A DNA stretch of 64,000 nt from Hoeflea sp038900095 (GTDB taxonomy: Bacteria > Pseudomonadota > Alphaproteobacteria > Rhizobiales > Rhizobiaceae), in contig NZ_JBBMQQ010000002.1 of the NCBI RefSeq assembly GCF_038900095.1, forward strand, positions 496,001-560,000, read 5' to 3'. The notes below the pieces were generated by a model. The model was given only the letters and a program-made list of their open reading frames with translations. It was not told the origin of the DNA and searched no databases. The position numbers and the translations under genes were made by a program. Below are positions 52,403 to 61,371 of the stretch, piece by piece. Every line of letters starts with the position of its first letter. The stretch's first letter is position 1.

Positions 52403-54025
52403 GTGCAGACCTATGACTTCGTGATTGTCGGCGCCGGCTCGGCAGGATGCGTGCTGGCCAACAGGCTGAGCGAGAACGGCAGATACTCGGTGCTGCTGCT
52501 TGAAGCCGGGGGGCATGACCTCAACTTCAAGATCTTCATGCCGATCGGCTATGGCATGGCGTTCTATGACAAACGCATCAACTGGATGTACCAATCGGAG
52601 CCCGATCCCGGCACAGGCAACCGGGTGAGCTACTGGCCGCGCGGCAAGGTGATTGGCGGATCGTCGTCGATCAACGCCATGGTCTATATCCGCGGCCATC
52701 CCGGAGATTTCGATGACTGGGCAGCGATGGGAAATCCCGGCTGGGGCTGGAATGAGGTGCTGCCCTATTTCAAGAAAAGCGAAACCAGCGATCAGGGTGA
52801 AACCGAATGGCGCGGCGGCAACGGACCGCTGTATGTTTCGACCATGGAACGGGACCTGCACCCGACCTGCCAGAATTTCATCCGGGCAGGGGAAGAATGC
52901 GGGCTGAGCTACACTCCGGACTTCAATGCCGCCACCAACGAAGGCATCGGGCTGTATCAGAACACGGCCAAAGGTGGCTTCCGCATGTCGGCGGCGCGGG
53001 CCTATCTGCACCCGGCGCGCCGGCGGCCCAATCTGACAGTTATTTCACGCGCCCACGCGACGCGGATCCTGTTTGAAGGCACCCGTGCCACCGGTATGGA
53101 ATATGTCCGCAACGGCAAGACCGAACGGGCTTACGCGGCGCGGGAAGTGATTGTGTCGGGCGGATCGGTGAACTCGCCGCAACTGCTGATGCTGTCCGGT
53201 GTCGGTTCGGCTGAGACGCTCAAGCAGCACGGCATCGAGGTGGTGCATGACCAGCCGAATGTCGGCCAGCATCTGCAGGATCACCTGTGCATCGACCACA
53301 CCTACAGGGCGAAGGTGCGTACACTCAATGATGACCTCAGGCCGCTGATCGGAAAGCTGCGCCACGGTATCAACTACGTGCTCAGGCGCAGGGGGCCGCT
53401 TTCCCTCGGGGTCAACCAGGCGGGCGGCTTCATCCGGACGCGCCCGGAACTGGAACGTCCCAACATGCAACTCTATTTTTCGCCGGTCAGCTACACCAAG
53501 GCGCCTCCGGGGAAACGGCCGCTGATGAGCCCGGATCCGTTTTCCGGCGTGATCATGGGAACGCAGCCGACGCGGCCAACCAGCCGGGGTCATCTGGGCC
53601 TGAAATCGTCCGACCCCTTCGACGCGCCGGCAATCCATCCCAATTACCTGTCGACCAATCACGACGTGGCCGAGCAGCTCGAGGGGGCACGGTTCCTGCG
53701 CAGGCTTGCCGCGGCTCCGGCCTTCGCGGAAATCCTCGAAGAAGAGATCCGGCCGGGACGACAGGTGGAGACCGACGAAGAGATGATTGCCGATATCCGC
53801 GAACGCGCCGGCACTGTTTTCCACCCCGTGAGCACGTGCCGCATGGGCGAGAATGCCAGTGACAGTGTCGTCAATCCGAAGCTGCAGGTGCACGGGCTGG
53901 CAAATCTCCGGGTGATCGATGCATCGGTGTTTCCGACGGTGACGTCCGGTAACACCAATGCGCCGACAATCATGGTGGCGGAAAAAGGCGCCGACATGAT
54001 CCTTTCCGATCACGCAGGAACATAA
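52403..54025 (+). CDS. GMC-family oxidoreductase (choline dehydrogenase-like)
   Basis: This 540-residue flavoenzyme has the FAD motif VIVGAGSAGCVLANRL, the GMC signature 1 GKVIGGSSSINAMVYIRG, and the C-terminal active-site stretch FHPVSTCRMG with the catalytic histidine and later NTNAPTIMVAEKGADMI. GMC enzymes oxidise alcohols, including choline and amino alcohols. Starts at GTG 52403. It is part of the transporter operon, so it probably acts on an imported amine or amino alcohol. Confidence 0.9.
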   Translation: MQTYDFVIVGAGSAGCVLANRLSENGRYSVLLLEAGGHDLNFKIFMPIGYGMAFYDKRINWMYQSEPDPGTGNRVSYWPRGKVIGGSSSINAMVYIRGHPGDFDDWAAMGNPGWGWNEVLPYFKKSETSDQGETEWRGGNGPLYVSTMERDLHPTCQNFIRAGEECGLSYTPDFNAATNEGIGLYQNTAKGGFRMSAARAYLHPARRRPNLTVISRAHATRILFEGTRATGMEYVRNGKTERAYAAREVIVSGGSVNSPQLLMLSGVGSAETLKQHGIEVVHDQPNVGQHLQDHLCIDHTYRAKVRTLNDDLRPLIGKLRHGINYVLRRRGPLSLGVNQAGGFIRTRPELERPNMQLYFSPVSYTKAPPGKRPLMSPDPFSGVIMGTQPTRPTSRGHLGLKSSDPFDAPAIHPNYLSTNHDVAEQLEGARFLRRLAAAPAFAEILEEEIRPGRQVETDEEMIADIRERAGTVFHPVSTCRMGENASDSVVNPKLQVHGLANLRVIDASVFPTVTSGNTNAPTIMVAEKGADMILSDHAGT

Positions 54026-54026
54026 G

Positions 54027-55331
54027 ATGGCAAAGCCGAGCGATTGTTTCAGTCCCGATTTCAAGCCCACGCCCTACTGGTGGGATGCGAGTCCGCGGCA
54101 GCCCGATGATCTTGCCAAGCCGCCGGCGACTGCCGATGTCCTGATCATAGGGTCGGGTTATACCGGCTTGCATGTGGCCGTGCAGACCGCGCGCGCGGGT
54201 CTGGAAACGGTTGTCGTGGATGCGGAAGCCGCAGGCTTCGGGTGCAGCACCCGCAATGGCGGCCAGATTTCGACCAGCGTCAAACCGTCGTTCTCGACGC
54301 TCAAACGGCGCTACGGGGAAGCCCGTGCGGTTGCCATCCTGAAGGAAGGCCAAGCTTCGCTTGATCACGTTGCCCGGTTCGTGGACGAGGAAAAAATCGA
54401 CTGCGATTTCGGAGTTGTCGGCCGTTTCCACGGTGCGCATACGGCAGGCCAGTACGACAAGCTGGCGCAGGATTGCGAGGTCCGTCACCCGGGTTTCGAG
54501 ACCGGGGCCTTCATGGTGCCACGTGACAGTCAGCATGACGAGCTTGGTACGGACGCCTATTACGGCGGGATCGTCTTTCCGAAACATGCCAGCATCGATC
54601 CCGGCAAATATCACGCGGGGCTTCTCGGTGTGGCAAAGGCTGCAGGCGCCAGCATCATCAGCCGGTGCCGGGTCAACGACCTCGAACGAACAGCCCACGG
54701 ATTTGAAGTTTCGACCGACAAGGGACGGGTTCGCGCCAACAAGGTGATCATCGCAACCAATGGCTATACCGGGCCGCTGTCGCCCTGGCAGCAGCGGCGG
54801 GTGATCCCGATCGGCTCCTACGTCATCGCGACGGAAGAAATTGCCGCGGAGGTGATGGACCGGCTGTTTCCCACCAATCGCATCCTCTCGGATACACGCA
54901 AGCTGGTTTACTACTACCGGCCGTCGCCGGACCGGAAGCGCATCCTGTTTGGCGGCCGGGTGTCGCTGCAGGAGACCGATCCGCGCAAGAGCGGGCCGAA
55001 ATTGCTGGCCGAGCTTGCCCGGCTGTTTCCGGAACTCGCCCACACCCGCATCAGCCATTCCTGGGCCGGGATCGTGGCCTTCACCTTCGACACGCTGATG
55101 CATTGCGGCGAAGACAAGGGCCTTTACTACTCCATGGGCTATTGCGGTTCCGGTGTCGGCATGGCCGGTTATCTCGGATCGAGGCTAGGCAGGGCTGCCG
55201 CAGGTATTGATCCGGATCTGGGTGCTTTCAGCCAGATTTCGTTCCAGACACGGCCACTCTACACCGGAAAGCCATGGTTCCTGGCTCCGTCGGTTGCTGT
55301 CTACCGGTTGCGGGACCGGCTCGGGATCTGA
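54027..55331 (+). CDS. FAD-dependent amine oxidoreductase, PuuB-like (gamma-glutamylputrescine oxidase type)
   Basis: This 434-residue DAO-family flavoprotein starts 1 nt after the GMC gene. N-terminal YWWDASP is followed by the FAD motif VLIIGSGYTGLHVAVQTARAG, then GFGCSTRNGGQIS, where the NGG motif is typical of the PuuB/OrdL group, and SHSWAGIVAFTFD. The family oxidises secondary amines such as gamma-glutamylputrescine. No PuuA ligase is nearby, so the true substrate is uncertain. Confidence 0.88.
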   Translation: MAKPSDCFSPDFKPTPYWWDASPRQPDDLAKPPATADVLIIGSGYTGLHVAVQTARAGLETVVVDAEAAGFGCSTRNGGQISTSVKPSFSTLKRRYGEARAVAILKEGQASLDHVARFVDEEKIDCDFGVVGRFHGAHTAGQYDKLAQDCEVRHPGFETGAFMVPRDSQHDELGTDAYYGGIVFPKHASIDPGKYHAGLLGVAKAAGASIISRCRVNDLERTAHGFEVSTDKGRVRANKVIIATNGYTGPLSPWQQRRVIPIGSYVIATEEIAAEVMDRLFPTNRILSDTRKLVYYYRPSPDRKRILFGGRVSLQETDPRKSGPKLLAELARLFPELAHTRISHSWAGIVAFTFDTLMHCGEDKGLYYSMGYCGSGVGMAGYLGSRLGRAAAGIDPDLGAFSQISFQTRPLYTGKPWFLAPSVAVYRLRDRLGI

Positions 55332-55343
55332 ACCGGGCGGCGA

Positions 55344-56810
55344 CTATTCGCGTTTCTTGCTGACGACGGCTTCGGCCTCGATCTCCACTCTGAAATCGCC
55401 GATCAGATTGCCGACGAGAAACGTGGTGTTGGCCGGCGGGTTGGTGGTGAAGCGAAGTCCGTGAGCGCGGGCTGCCGCCTCGATGTCCTCCTCGCTGCGC
55501 AGATACATGCGGGTGCGCAGAATGTCTTCCGGATCTCCGCCAAGTGCCCGCACCGAGGCTGCAATCTTGTCGAGAATATAAGTTGTCTGGGCGCCCGAAT
55601 CGTTGATCGCAACCGTCCGGTCAACGCCGTGGGTGGCGGTCGTGCCCGAGACCATGATCCGGTCACCATCGCGCAGAGCACGGCAATAGCCGGCGATCGG
55701 TTCCCAGAGCGAGCCGGAAAAGACCCGCGCCCGGTCCGGATTGTCCGGATCGGTGACAGCCTGCATGGCGCTTGGCATCTCGGCCAGGTGATGGCTCAGA
55801 TCGCCCGATGCGGTGAGGAACGGCGGCTGGCGGTATTCGTCGCCGCAATCGCCGGGAATCATGCGGGTCGCAATGAAGGCCTGATCCAGGAGCGCGTGGT
55901 CATCGGCGTCGAGTTCGAATTGGAACAGCCGCAGATTGTCGGCGCGATGCTGGTTTTCGCCCAGCCGTGCTCCGACGATGACGCCTGCGACATGGGCATG
56001 TTCGAGAACCCACCGGGTGGCGACATTCGAGATCGAGACGCCGTGCTTGCGGGCAATCGCATCGGCCGCCTCGAGAATGCCCTGGTAGCCTGCCCAGCCT
56101 CCGGCGGCGTGGATGAACCTGAGATATTTCGAGCCGCTCCAGTCTTTCACTGCTTCCGGTTCGGGCTTGCCGAGCCAGCGTTCAGACAGGAAACCGCCAC
56201 ACAGGGTGCCGTAGGCCAGCAGTTGCACGCCGTGTTTCTTGCAAACGTCGGCGAGATGCCCCGCGGCACGGCGATCGATCAGTGAAAACGAGACCTGGTT
56301 TGAAACCAGCGGAATGCCTTCAGCGAGCGCCAGATCGAGATGGGCGGCGTCGAAATTGGTCACGCCGATTTCACCGATCAGGCCTTCCTGCTTCAGCCGC
56401 TTCATCTCGTGCAGGGCGTCGAGCCAGGCCGGGTGTTCGAATGTCCACCAGTGAAACTGCAAGAGGTCAACGCGCTCGACGCCAAGACGGTCGAGACGGT
56501 CCTGCACTCCGGCACGGACGATTTCGGCGGTCATCGGGCCGGGCTCGGGGCACCACTTGGTAAAGGCTCTGGGACGCTCGCCGCCTTGCCAGCTGCGCAG
56601 CAATTCGCCGGTGATCAGTTCCGAAGTGCCGTAGTGATCGGCCATGTCGAAGGTGTCGAAGCCTTCCCTGGCATAGTCTGCAAGCGCCTTTGCACCGGCT
56701 ACCGGGTCAAGAGTGACGCCATCCTTCTCCTGGTCGGCAACCTGCCACAGGCCGGTCAGAATACGGCTGATCGAAAGGCCGGGGGCGAGTTCCTTGCGGT
56801 CGGGTTTCAT
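55344..56810 (-). CDS. Aldo/keto reductase fused to a RidA-like domain
   Basis: This 488-residue protein joins two families. Residues 1-330 are an aldo/keto reductase with tetrad D55, Y60, K85 and H120 (LLQFHWW). Residues about 366-488 are a RidA/YjgF domain (PIAGYCRALRDGDRIMVSGT, RVEIEAEA). The RidA Arg of the PAR motif is Asn461 (PANTT), so the classic imine hydrolysis site is missing and this half belongs to a non-canonical Rid type. It is translationally coupled to livM (4-nt overlap) and its AKR half resembles the gene at 61358. Confidence 0.9.
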   Translation of the reverse strand: MKPDRKELAPGLSISRILTGLWQVADQEKDGVTLDPVAGAKALADYAREGFDTFDMADHYGTSELITGELLRSWQGGERPRAFTKWCPEPGPMTAEIVRAGVQDRLDRLGVERVDLLQFHWWTFEHPAWLDALHEMKRLKQEGLIGEIGVTNFDAAHLDLALAEGIPLVSNQVSFSLIDRRAAGHLADVCKKHGVQLLAYGTLCGGFLSERWLGKPEPEAVKDWSGSKYLRFIHAAGGWAGYQGILEAADAIARKHGVSISNVATRWVLEHAHVAGVIVGARLGENQHRADNLRLFQFELDADDHALLDQAFIATRMIPGDCGDEYRQPPFLTASGDLSHHLAEMPSAMQAVTDPDNPDRARVFSGSLWEPIAGYCRALRDGDRIMVSGTTATHGVDRTVAINDSGAQTTYILDKIAASVRALGGDPEDILRTRMYLRSEEDIEAAARAHGLRFTTNPPANTTFLVGNLIGDFRVEIEAEAVVSKKRE

Positions 56811-57772
56811 GTTTCAATGTCCTTGTTGCTGCGACCGAGATGGCGCGATACGGAGCGCACTTCGGGCAAGATGCCTTGCGGCCTCCACAGTAGAATGACG
56901 CACAGCATGACGCCGATGACGACGATCTGCAGCGATGCGGCGCGGGCCTGCTGATCGGCCGGGAAAATCTCCGAGATCAGCGCCCCCGAGAGTGCCCAGA
57001 TGGCCCAAACCAGCACCGCACCGAGGATGGCGCCGCGGTTGTTGCCGGAGCCGCCGACGATCAGCATGGCCCAGACCTGGAAAGTCATCATCGGCAGGTA
57101 ATTGCCAGGCGCGATGAAGCCGATGAAATGTGCCTGCACAGCCCCGGCCAGCGCCATGATCGCGCCGCCGATGGCGAAGGCCTGAATGCGCAGCAGGACC
57201 GGATTCTTGCCGAGCGCCTGGGCAGCAACCTCGTCTTCGCGCACGGCACGCAGCGCGCGGCCCCAGGGGCTGCGCAGAAGGTGTTCGAGCAGCAGGTAGC
57301 AGGCGAGGACGACTGCAGCCGTCAGCGCCAGATTGAGAGCGTTGAAAGCGAAGGCTTCTCCCTGCAGGCTGGAAAACGGGCGGGGAATGAAGGCCATGCC
57401 GAAAGCACCACCGGTGAGGCTTTCGGTGTTCTGGAAGACAAGCTGAAGCGCCACCGCAATTCCGAAGGTGGTGATTGCCAGATAGTCGGAGCGCATTCTC
57501 AGGGTGAGCAGGCCGACCGCCAGGGCCAGGATGCCGCCTGCCGCCATGGCTGCCAGCCAGCCAAGAGCAATGGGAAGGTCGAAACCGCCGATGCGTTCGA
57601 CTGCGTCAGGTGTGGTGAGAGCGGCCGAGACATAGGCGCCGAGGCCGACGAAGCCGGCGATGCCGACATTGAACAGTCCCGTCTGTCCCCATTGCACATT
57701 CAATCCCAGGCAGATGATTGCATAGGTGAGCGCTATGGTGAGGAAGAACGCGGCGTAGGCGAGGATTTCCAT
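56807..57772 (-). CDS. livM: Branched-chain amino acid-type ABC permease (LivM-like)
   Basis: This 321-residue inner-membrane protein has about eight to ten hydrophobic segments and the LivM stretch LRSPWGRALRAVREDEVAAQALGKNP, followed by GNNRGAILGAVLVW. With LivH it forms the membrane channel of a HAAT-type importer. It lies directly after livH with no gap and overlaps the AKR-RidA gene by 4 nt. Confidence 0.93.
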   Translation of the reverse strand: MEILAYAAFFLTIALTYAIICLGLNVQWGQTGLFNVGIAGFVGLGAYVSAALTTPDAVERIGGFDLPIALGWLAAMAAGGILALAVGLLTLRMRSDYLAITTFGIAVALQLVFQNTESLTGGAFGMAFIPRPFSSLQGEAFAFNALNLALTAAVVLACYLLLEHLLRSPWGRALRAVREDEVAAQALGKNPVLLRIQAFAIGGAIMALAGAVQAHFIGFIAPGNYLPMMTFQVWAMLIVGGSGNNRGAILGAVLVWAIWALSGALISEIFPADQQARAASLQIVVIGVMLCVILLWRPQGILPEVRSVSRHLGRSNKDIET

Positions 57773-58687
57773 TCACGCCCCCTTCTGGCCAAAGAGGCCC
57801 TGCGGGCGCAACATCAGCACCAGTACAAGAATGACAAAGGAGATGGCTGCGCGCCATTCCGCACCGACAATCTGGACCGCAAAGGCCTCGGCGAGCCCGA
57901 TCATCAACCCGCCCAGCATGGCGCCGGGTATCGAGCCGATGCCGCCGAGAATGGCTGCGGAGAACAAGGGCAACAGCAGATCGAAACCCATGTAGGGACG
58001 GATCTGCACCAGCAGGCCTGCCATGACGCCGGCGATGCAGGCCAATCCTGCGCCGATGATCCAGGTGACCCGGATCACATTTTCGACATCGACACCGTAA
58101 ACTCCGGCAAGGCTCGGGTTTTCCGATACCGCGCGCATGGCCCTGCCGGTGGCGCTGCGGGTGACGAGCAGATGCAGGATGACGACCAAAACTGCGGTCA
58201 GGCCAATCACCAGCAACTGGTCAGGCGTGGCGCGCATGCCGAGGCCCAGCGGCTTGGCAATCTGCAGCGCCTTGGTGAAGTAGGCCGGCTTGGCGGTGAA
58301 GATGAACTCCAGCAGCGACCGGAGCGCCATCGAGGCGCCGAAGCTTGCCATGACGATGATGATTGCATCCGCTCCGCGAGCCCTCAGCCTGCCGAACAGA
58401 ATGCGGTCCAGTCCCAGCGTCAGCGCCACCGTCAGCAGCACGCCGCCAAACATGGCGAGAGGAAGTCCCCATCCGAAGCTGAACGGATAGACCGGGGCGC
58501 CAAGCCCGGCAGCCAGTCCGCCAAGAATCCCCGCCACGGTCAGCGTCAGATAAGCGCCCCAGGCGAGAAAATCGCCATGGGTGAAGTTGGCAAAACGCAG
58601 GATCGAATAGGTCAGTGTCAGGCCGATGGCGCCGAGGCCAATGGTCGATCCGGAGATCAGTCCGTCAATGATGGCTTGCGGGTTCAT
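57773..58687 (-). CDS. livH: Branched-chain amino acid-type ABC permease (LivH-like)
   Basis: This 304-residue permease has about eight hydrophobic segments with the LivH features LTYSILRFANFTHGDFLAWGAYLTL, TGRAMRAVSENPSLAGVYGVDVENVIRVTW and GGIGSIPGAMLGGLMIGLAE. It is coupled to livF (4-nt overlap). Confidence 0.93.
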   Translation of the reverse strand: MNPQAIIDGLISGSTIGLGAIGLTLTYSILRFANFTHGDFLAWGAYLTLTVAGILGGLAAGLGAPVYPFSFGWGLPLAMFGGVLLTVALTLGLDRILFGRLRARGADAIIIVMASFGASMALRSLLEFIFTAKPAYFTKALQIAKPLGLGMRATPDQLLVIGLTAVLVVILHLLVTRSATGRAMRAVSENPSLAGVYGVDVENVIRVTWIIGAGLACIAGVMAGLLVQIRPYMGFDLLLPLFSAAILGGIGSIPGAMLGGLMIGLAEAFAVQIVGAEWRAAISFVILVLVLMLRPQGLFGQKGA

Positions 58688-59415
58688 GTGGACGCCTCCG
58701 GGGCGCGATGGCCGAGGAACAGTTCGCCCAGCAGCTTGCCGTCATGCAGGGTGTCCGTGGGGCCGTCATGGGCGAGCTTGCCGTCAACGAGAACCAGTGC
58801 GCGTCCGGTGAGCGCCAGGGCTGCACGGACATTCTGCTCGACCAGCACAAGTGTCACGCCGGCTTCCGAGATACGGCGCAAGGTGTCGAAAACCTGGCCG
58901 ACCAGCTTGGGGGAGAGGCCGGCGGAGGGTTCGTCGAGCATGAGCACTTCCGGCTCGGTCAAAAGTGCGCGGGCGGCGGCGAGCATCTGGCGCTGTCCGC
59001 CGGAAAGTGCCCCGGCCAGTTCTCCCGGACGGGCGGCAAGATCAGGAAACATGTCGAGCATTGCCCCGATCCGGTCTGCGCGCTCGGATTTCGGCAGCAA
59101 TTGCGCTGCAATCTGCAGGTTTTCGAGAATGGTCAGCCGGGTGAAGATGTTCTCGGTCTGGGGGACAAACCCCATGCCGTTGCGAACCAGCACATGCGAG
59201 GCGAGCCCGGTGACATCGGTCTGTCCCAGCCGTACACTGCCTCCAAAACACGGAACAAGGCCGGCAATGGCCTTGATCATGGTGGATTTTCCGGCCCCGT
59301 TTGGGCCAAGTATGCTGACAGCCTCGCCCTTGGCGATGTCGAAGCTGACACCCTTGACGATAGGGAGATCCGGGTCATAGCCGGCGTGCAGACCGGCAAC
59401 GGCCAAGGCGGTCAT
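58684..59415 (-). CDS. livF: Branched-chain amino acid-type ABC ATPase (LivF-like)
   Basis: This 243-residue ATPase has Walker A GPNGAGKST, the signature LSGGQRQMLAAARAL, Walker B EVLMLDEPSAGLSPKL and a family-typical switch VEQN. It pairs with LivG. It overlaps livG by 4 nt. Confidence 0.94.
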   Translation of the reverse strand: MTALAVAGLHAGYDPDLPIVKGVSFDIAKGEAVSILGPNGAGKSTMIKAIAGLVPCFGGSVRLGQTDVTGLASHVLVRNGMGFVPQTENIFTRLTILENLQIAAQLLPKSERADRIGAMLDMFPDLAARPGELAGALSGGQRQMLAAARALLTEPEVLMLDEPSAGLSPKLVGQVFDTLRRISEAGVTLVLVEQNVRAALALTGRALVLVDGKLAHDGPTDTLHDGKLLGELFLGHRAPEAST

Positions 59416-60194
59416 ACAGGCATCCCTTCCAGGTAGACATCAATCACATCGGCGCGCTTGGTCACATCGGCAGGCGCGCCCTCGGCCAATGCCTTGCCTG
59501 CGGCCATGACGATGACACGCGGGCAGAGCCGGGCGATCATTTCCATGTTGTGCTCGATCAGCAGCACGGCGATGCCCAGTTCGTTGATGGCGTGGATGCG
59601 GTCGATGATCAGGTCGAGAAGAGCGGGATTGACCCCGGCTGCGGGTTCGTCGAGCAGAATGACCTTTGGTTCGGCCATCAGCACGCGGGCGAGTTCCAGC
59701 AGTTTGCGCTGTCCGCCCGAGAGCACGGCAGCGGGCTGATCCTCAAGATGCGAGAGCGATACGAAATCGAGCAGGTCACGGGCGCGGATGGCATTCTTTC
59801 GCTCCTGTGCTGCAACCTGGCGCGGCGCGGTCAATGCGGCGAGCAGGCCTTCGCCACGCTGGTTCTGGGCCGCCGTCATGACATTTTCGAGAACCGTCAT
59901 GCGCGGGAACGGCCGGGGGATCTGAAAGGTGCGGCCGAGGCCTGAACGAATTCTGGCTTCCGGGCGGGCATTCGAGAGGTCGTTGCCGGCAAGATGGATG
60001 CTGCCCGCATCGATCGGCAGGGCGCCCGCCAAAAGGTTGAAGAGCGTGGACTTGCCCGCGCCGTTGGGTCCGATCACGCCGAGGATTTCCGACGCGGCCA
60101 GGTCCAGCGAGATGTCGTTGACCACGCAGAAGCCACCAAAGGATTTGGTGATGCCGCGGGCCTCGAGAATGGGGGGCTGACTGGATCCGGTCAT
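59412..60194 (-). CDS. livG: Branched-chain amino acid-type ABC ATPase (LivG-like)
   Basis: This 260-residue ATPase has Walker A GPNGAGKST, the signature LSGGQRKLLELARVL, Walker B VILLDEPAAGVNPAL and the LLIEHNMEMI switch. The ATG at 60194 is preferred to a TTG at 60206, because the latter would overlap the operator region. It is the first gene of the minus-strand arm of the GntR regulon. Confidence 0.93.
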   Translation of the reverse strand: MTGSSQPPILEARGITKSFGGFCVVNDISLDLAASEILGVIGPNGAGKSTLFNLLAGALPIDAGSIHLAGNDLSNARPEARIRSGLGRTFQIPRPFPRMTVLENVMTAAQNQRGEGLLAALTAPRQVAAQERKNAIRARDLLDFVSLSHLEDQPAAVLSGGQRKLLELARVLMAEPKVILLDEPAAGVNPALLDLIIDRIHAINELGIAVLLIEHNMEMIARLCPRVIVMAAGKALAEGAPADVTKRADVIDVYLEGMPV

Positions 60195-60206
60195 GGCCTC
60201 AATCAA

Positions 60207-60218
60207 AGTTGATCAACT
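60207..60218. promoter_or_regulatory. Palindromic operator in the gntR/livG divergent promoter
   Basis: AGTTGATCAACT is a perfect 12-bp palindrome in an AT-rich region between the two divergent starts, 13 nt from livG and 30 nt from gntR. It is the likely operator of the GntR protein. The intergenic space is only about 53 nt, so both promoters would be blocked together. Confidence 0.62.
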
Positions 60219-60247
60219 ATCATTTATCATTTACAGGATCATGTTTG

Positions 60248-61018
60248 ATGCCTAAAGTAAAGAACCAAACGAGCAAGGCGGGCATTGTCGGAATGAACAT
60301 TCAGACCACCTCCAAATTTGACGGACCCGGGCTCGACGGGCTGGCGCCTGTCCGTCGTGAGACGGTTCAGGACCGGATTTACCGGCAGCTCCGTGATGCT
60401 CTCATCCAGGCGCGTTTCGATGCCGGCGAGATCTTTCTTGCGGGTGACGTGGCTCAACGCATGTCGGTCAGTTCGATGCCGGTGCGCGAGGCGCTGGCCC
60501 GGCTTGTGTCGGAGCGGGCGCTGGAAGCAATGCCGAACCGGCGGGTGCGGGTGCCGTTGCTGACACTGGAACGGGCCCGCGACATTGCCCAGGCACGTAC
60601 CCTGATCGAAAGCGAACTTGCCGCGCGGGCGATTGCCAATCTGACACCTTCCGATATCGAGCGGCTGGAAATGCTGACGACCGAGTACGAGGAGACCCGC
60701 GACCCGCAGGATGTCGCCACACTCAATCATGCCTTCCATTTCCAGCTTTACAAGGCTGCCGGTTCTTCGGTGTTCATGCCGATCGTTGAAAGCCTGTGGA
60801 TGCAGGCGGGACCCTATGTCCGTGCTGCCGCGAAGCTGCACAGCCCGCTTACGGATTCGGCAGCCACACTTCATCACCGGGGTATTCTCGAGGGGATCGC
60901 CGCGGGGGACAAAGTCCGCGTTGCCAGTGAACTGACGGCTGACATCAGCCAGTCCTTCGCCATTCTCGAAAGAGCCGAGCCGGATTTCTGGAACCAGGGC
61001 CATGGAGGTGTGTCATGA
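60248..61018 (+). CDS. GntR-family regulator (FCD subfamily)
   Basis: This 256-residue regulator has an N-terminal winged helix (about residues 35-100; ETVQDRIYRQLRDALIQARF, SSMPVREALARLVSERALEAMPNRRVRV) and a C-terminal FCD-like ligand-binding domain (about 110-240) with the HHRGILEGIAAGD motif. It probably represses the divergent liv operon and its own. Start is uncertain: ATG 60248 chosen, ATG 60293 (MNIQTT) is an alternative. Confidence 0.88.
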   Translation: MPKVKNQTSKAGIVGMNIQTTSKFDGPGLDGLAPVRRETVQDRIYRQLRDALIQARFDAGEIFLAGDVAQRMSVSSMPVREALARLVSERALEAMPNRRVRVPLLTLERARDIAQARTLIESELAARAIANLTPSDIERLEMLTTEYEETRDPQDVATLNHAFHFQLYKAAGSSVFMPIVESLWMQAGPYVRAAAKLHSPLTDSAATLHHRGILEGIAAGDKVRVASELTADISQSFAILERAEPDFWNQGHGGVS

Positions 61019-61371
61019 GCAGCGATGGTGGCTTCGAGCTCTGGGATCTGAAGGTGGAGGTGGTTGCACCAGAAGGCGCCAAGATCTGGTGCGGGGCAAA
61101 TGTGGGCGATTATTTCGAACTGCGCGGCGAGATGCTGCATCTGCCGCCGGGACAGGGGATCTCGATCTACTCTCTGGCATCCGTGCTGCCGCTGCTTGCG
61201 GCCAAGCAGCGCAAAACTGATCCGAATGACTGGATGTCGACCGACGCGGAAATTGCCTGCCCGGACCCGCACTGTCCGTCGCGGTTGAAGATCACCCGTA
61301 CGAAGCTCAGGCGTTTCAACCATGCCGAGACCACTGCCGTGCCACTGGGAGACGACAATGCAGATCTATGA
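61015..61371 (+). CDS. TIGR04076-like small protein
   Basis: This 118-residue protein resembles the TIGR04076 family: VEVVAPEGAKIWCGANVGDYFELRGEMLHLPPGQGISIYSLASVLPLLAAKQRKT, then DPNDWMSTDAEIACPDPHCPSR in pieces. Paired cysteines (one near residue 26, two around ACPDPHC) could bind metal, but this is inferred. The family function is unknown. It overlaps gntR by 4 nt and the next gene by 14 nt. Confidence 0.72.
   Translation: MSSDGGFELWDLKVEVVAPEGAKIWCGANVGDYFELRGEMLHLPPGQGISIYSLASVLPLLAAKQRKTDPNDWMSTDAEIACPDPHCPSRLKITRTKLRRFNHAETTAVPLGDDNADL

Noticed and set aside
57128..59380. A 750-residue open frame on the plus strand across the liv genes
   Set aside because: It is antisense to livM, livH and livF, has no recognisable domain and a biased Gly/Asp/Gln/His composition; the minus strand codes clear ABC proteins.
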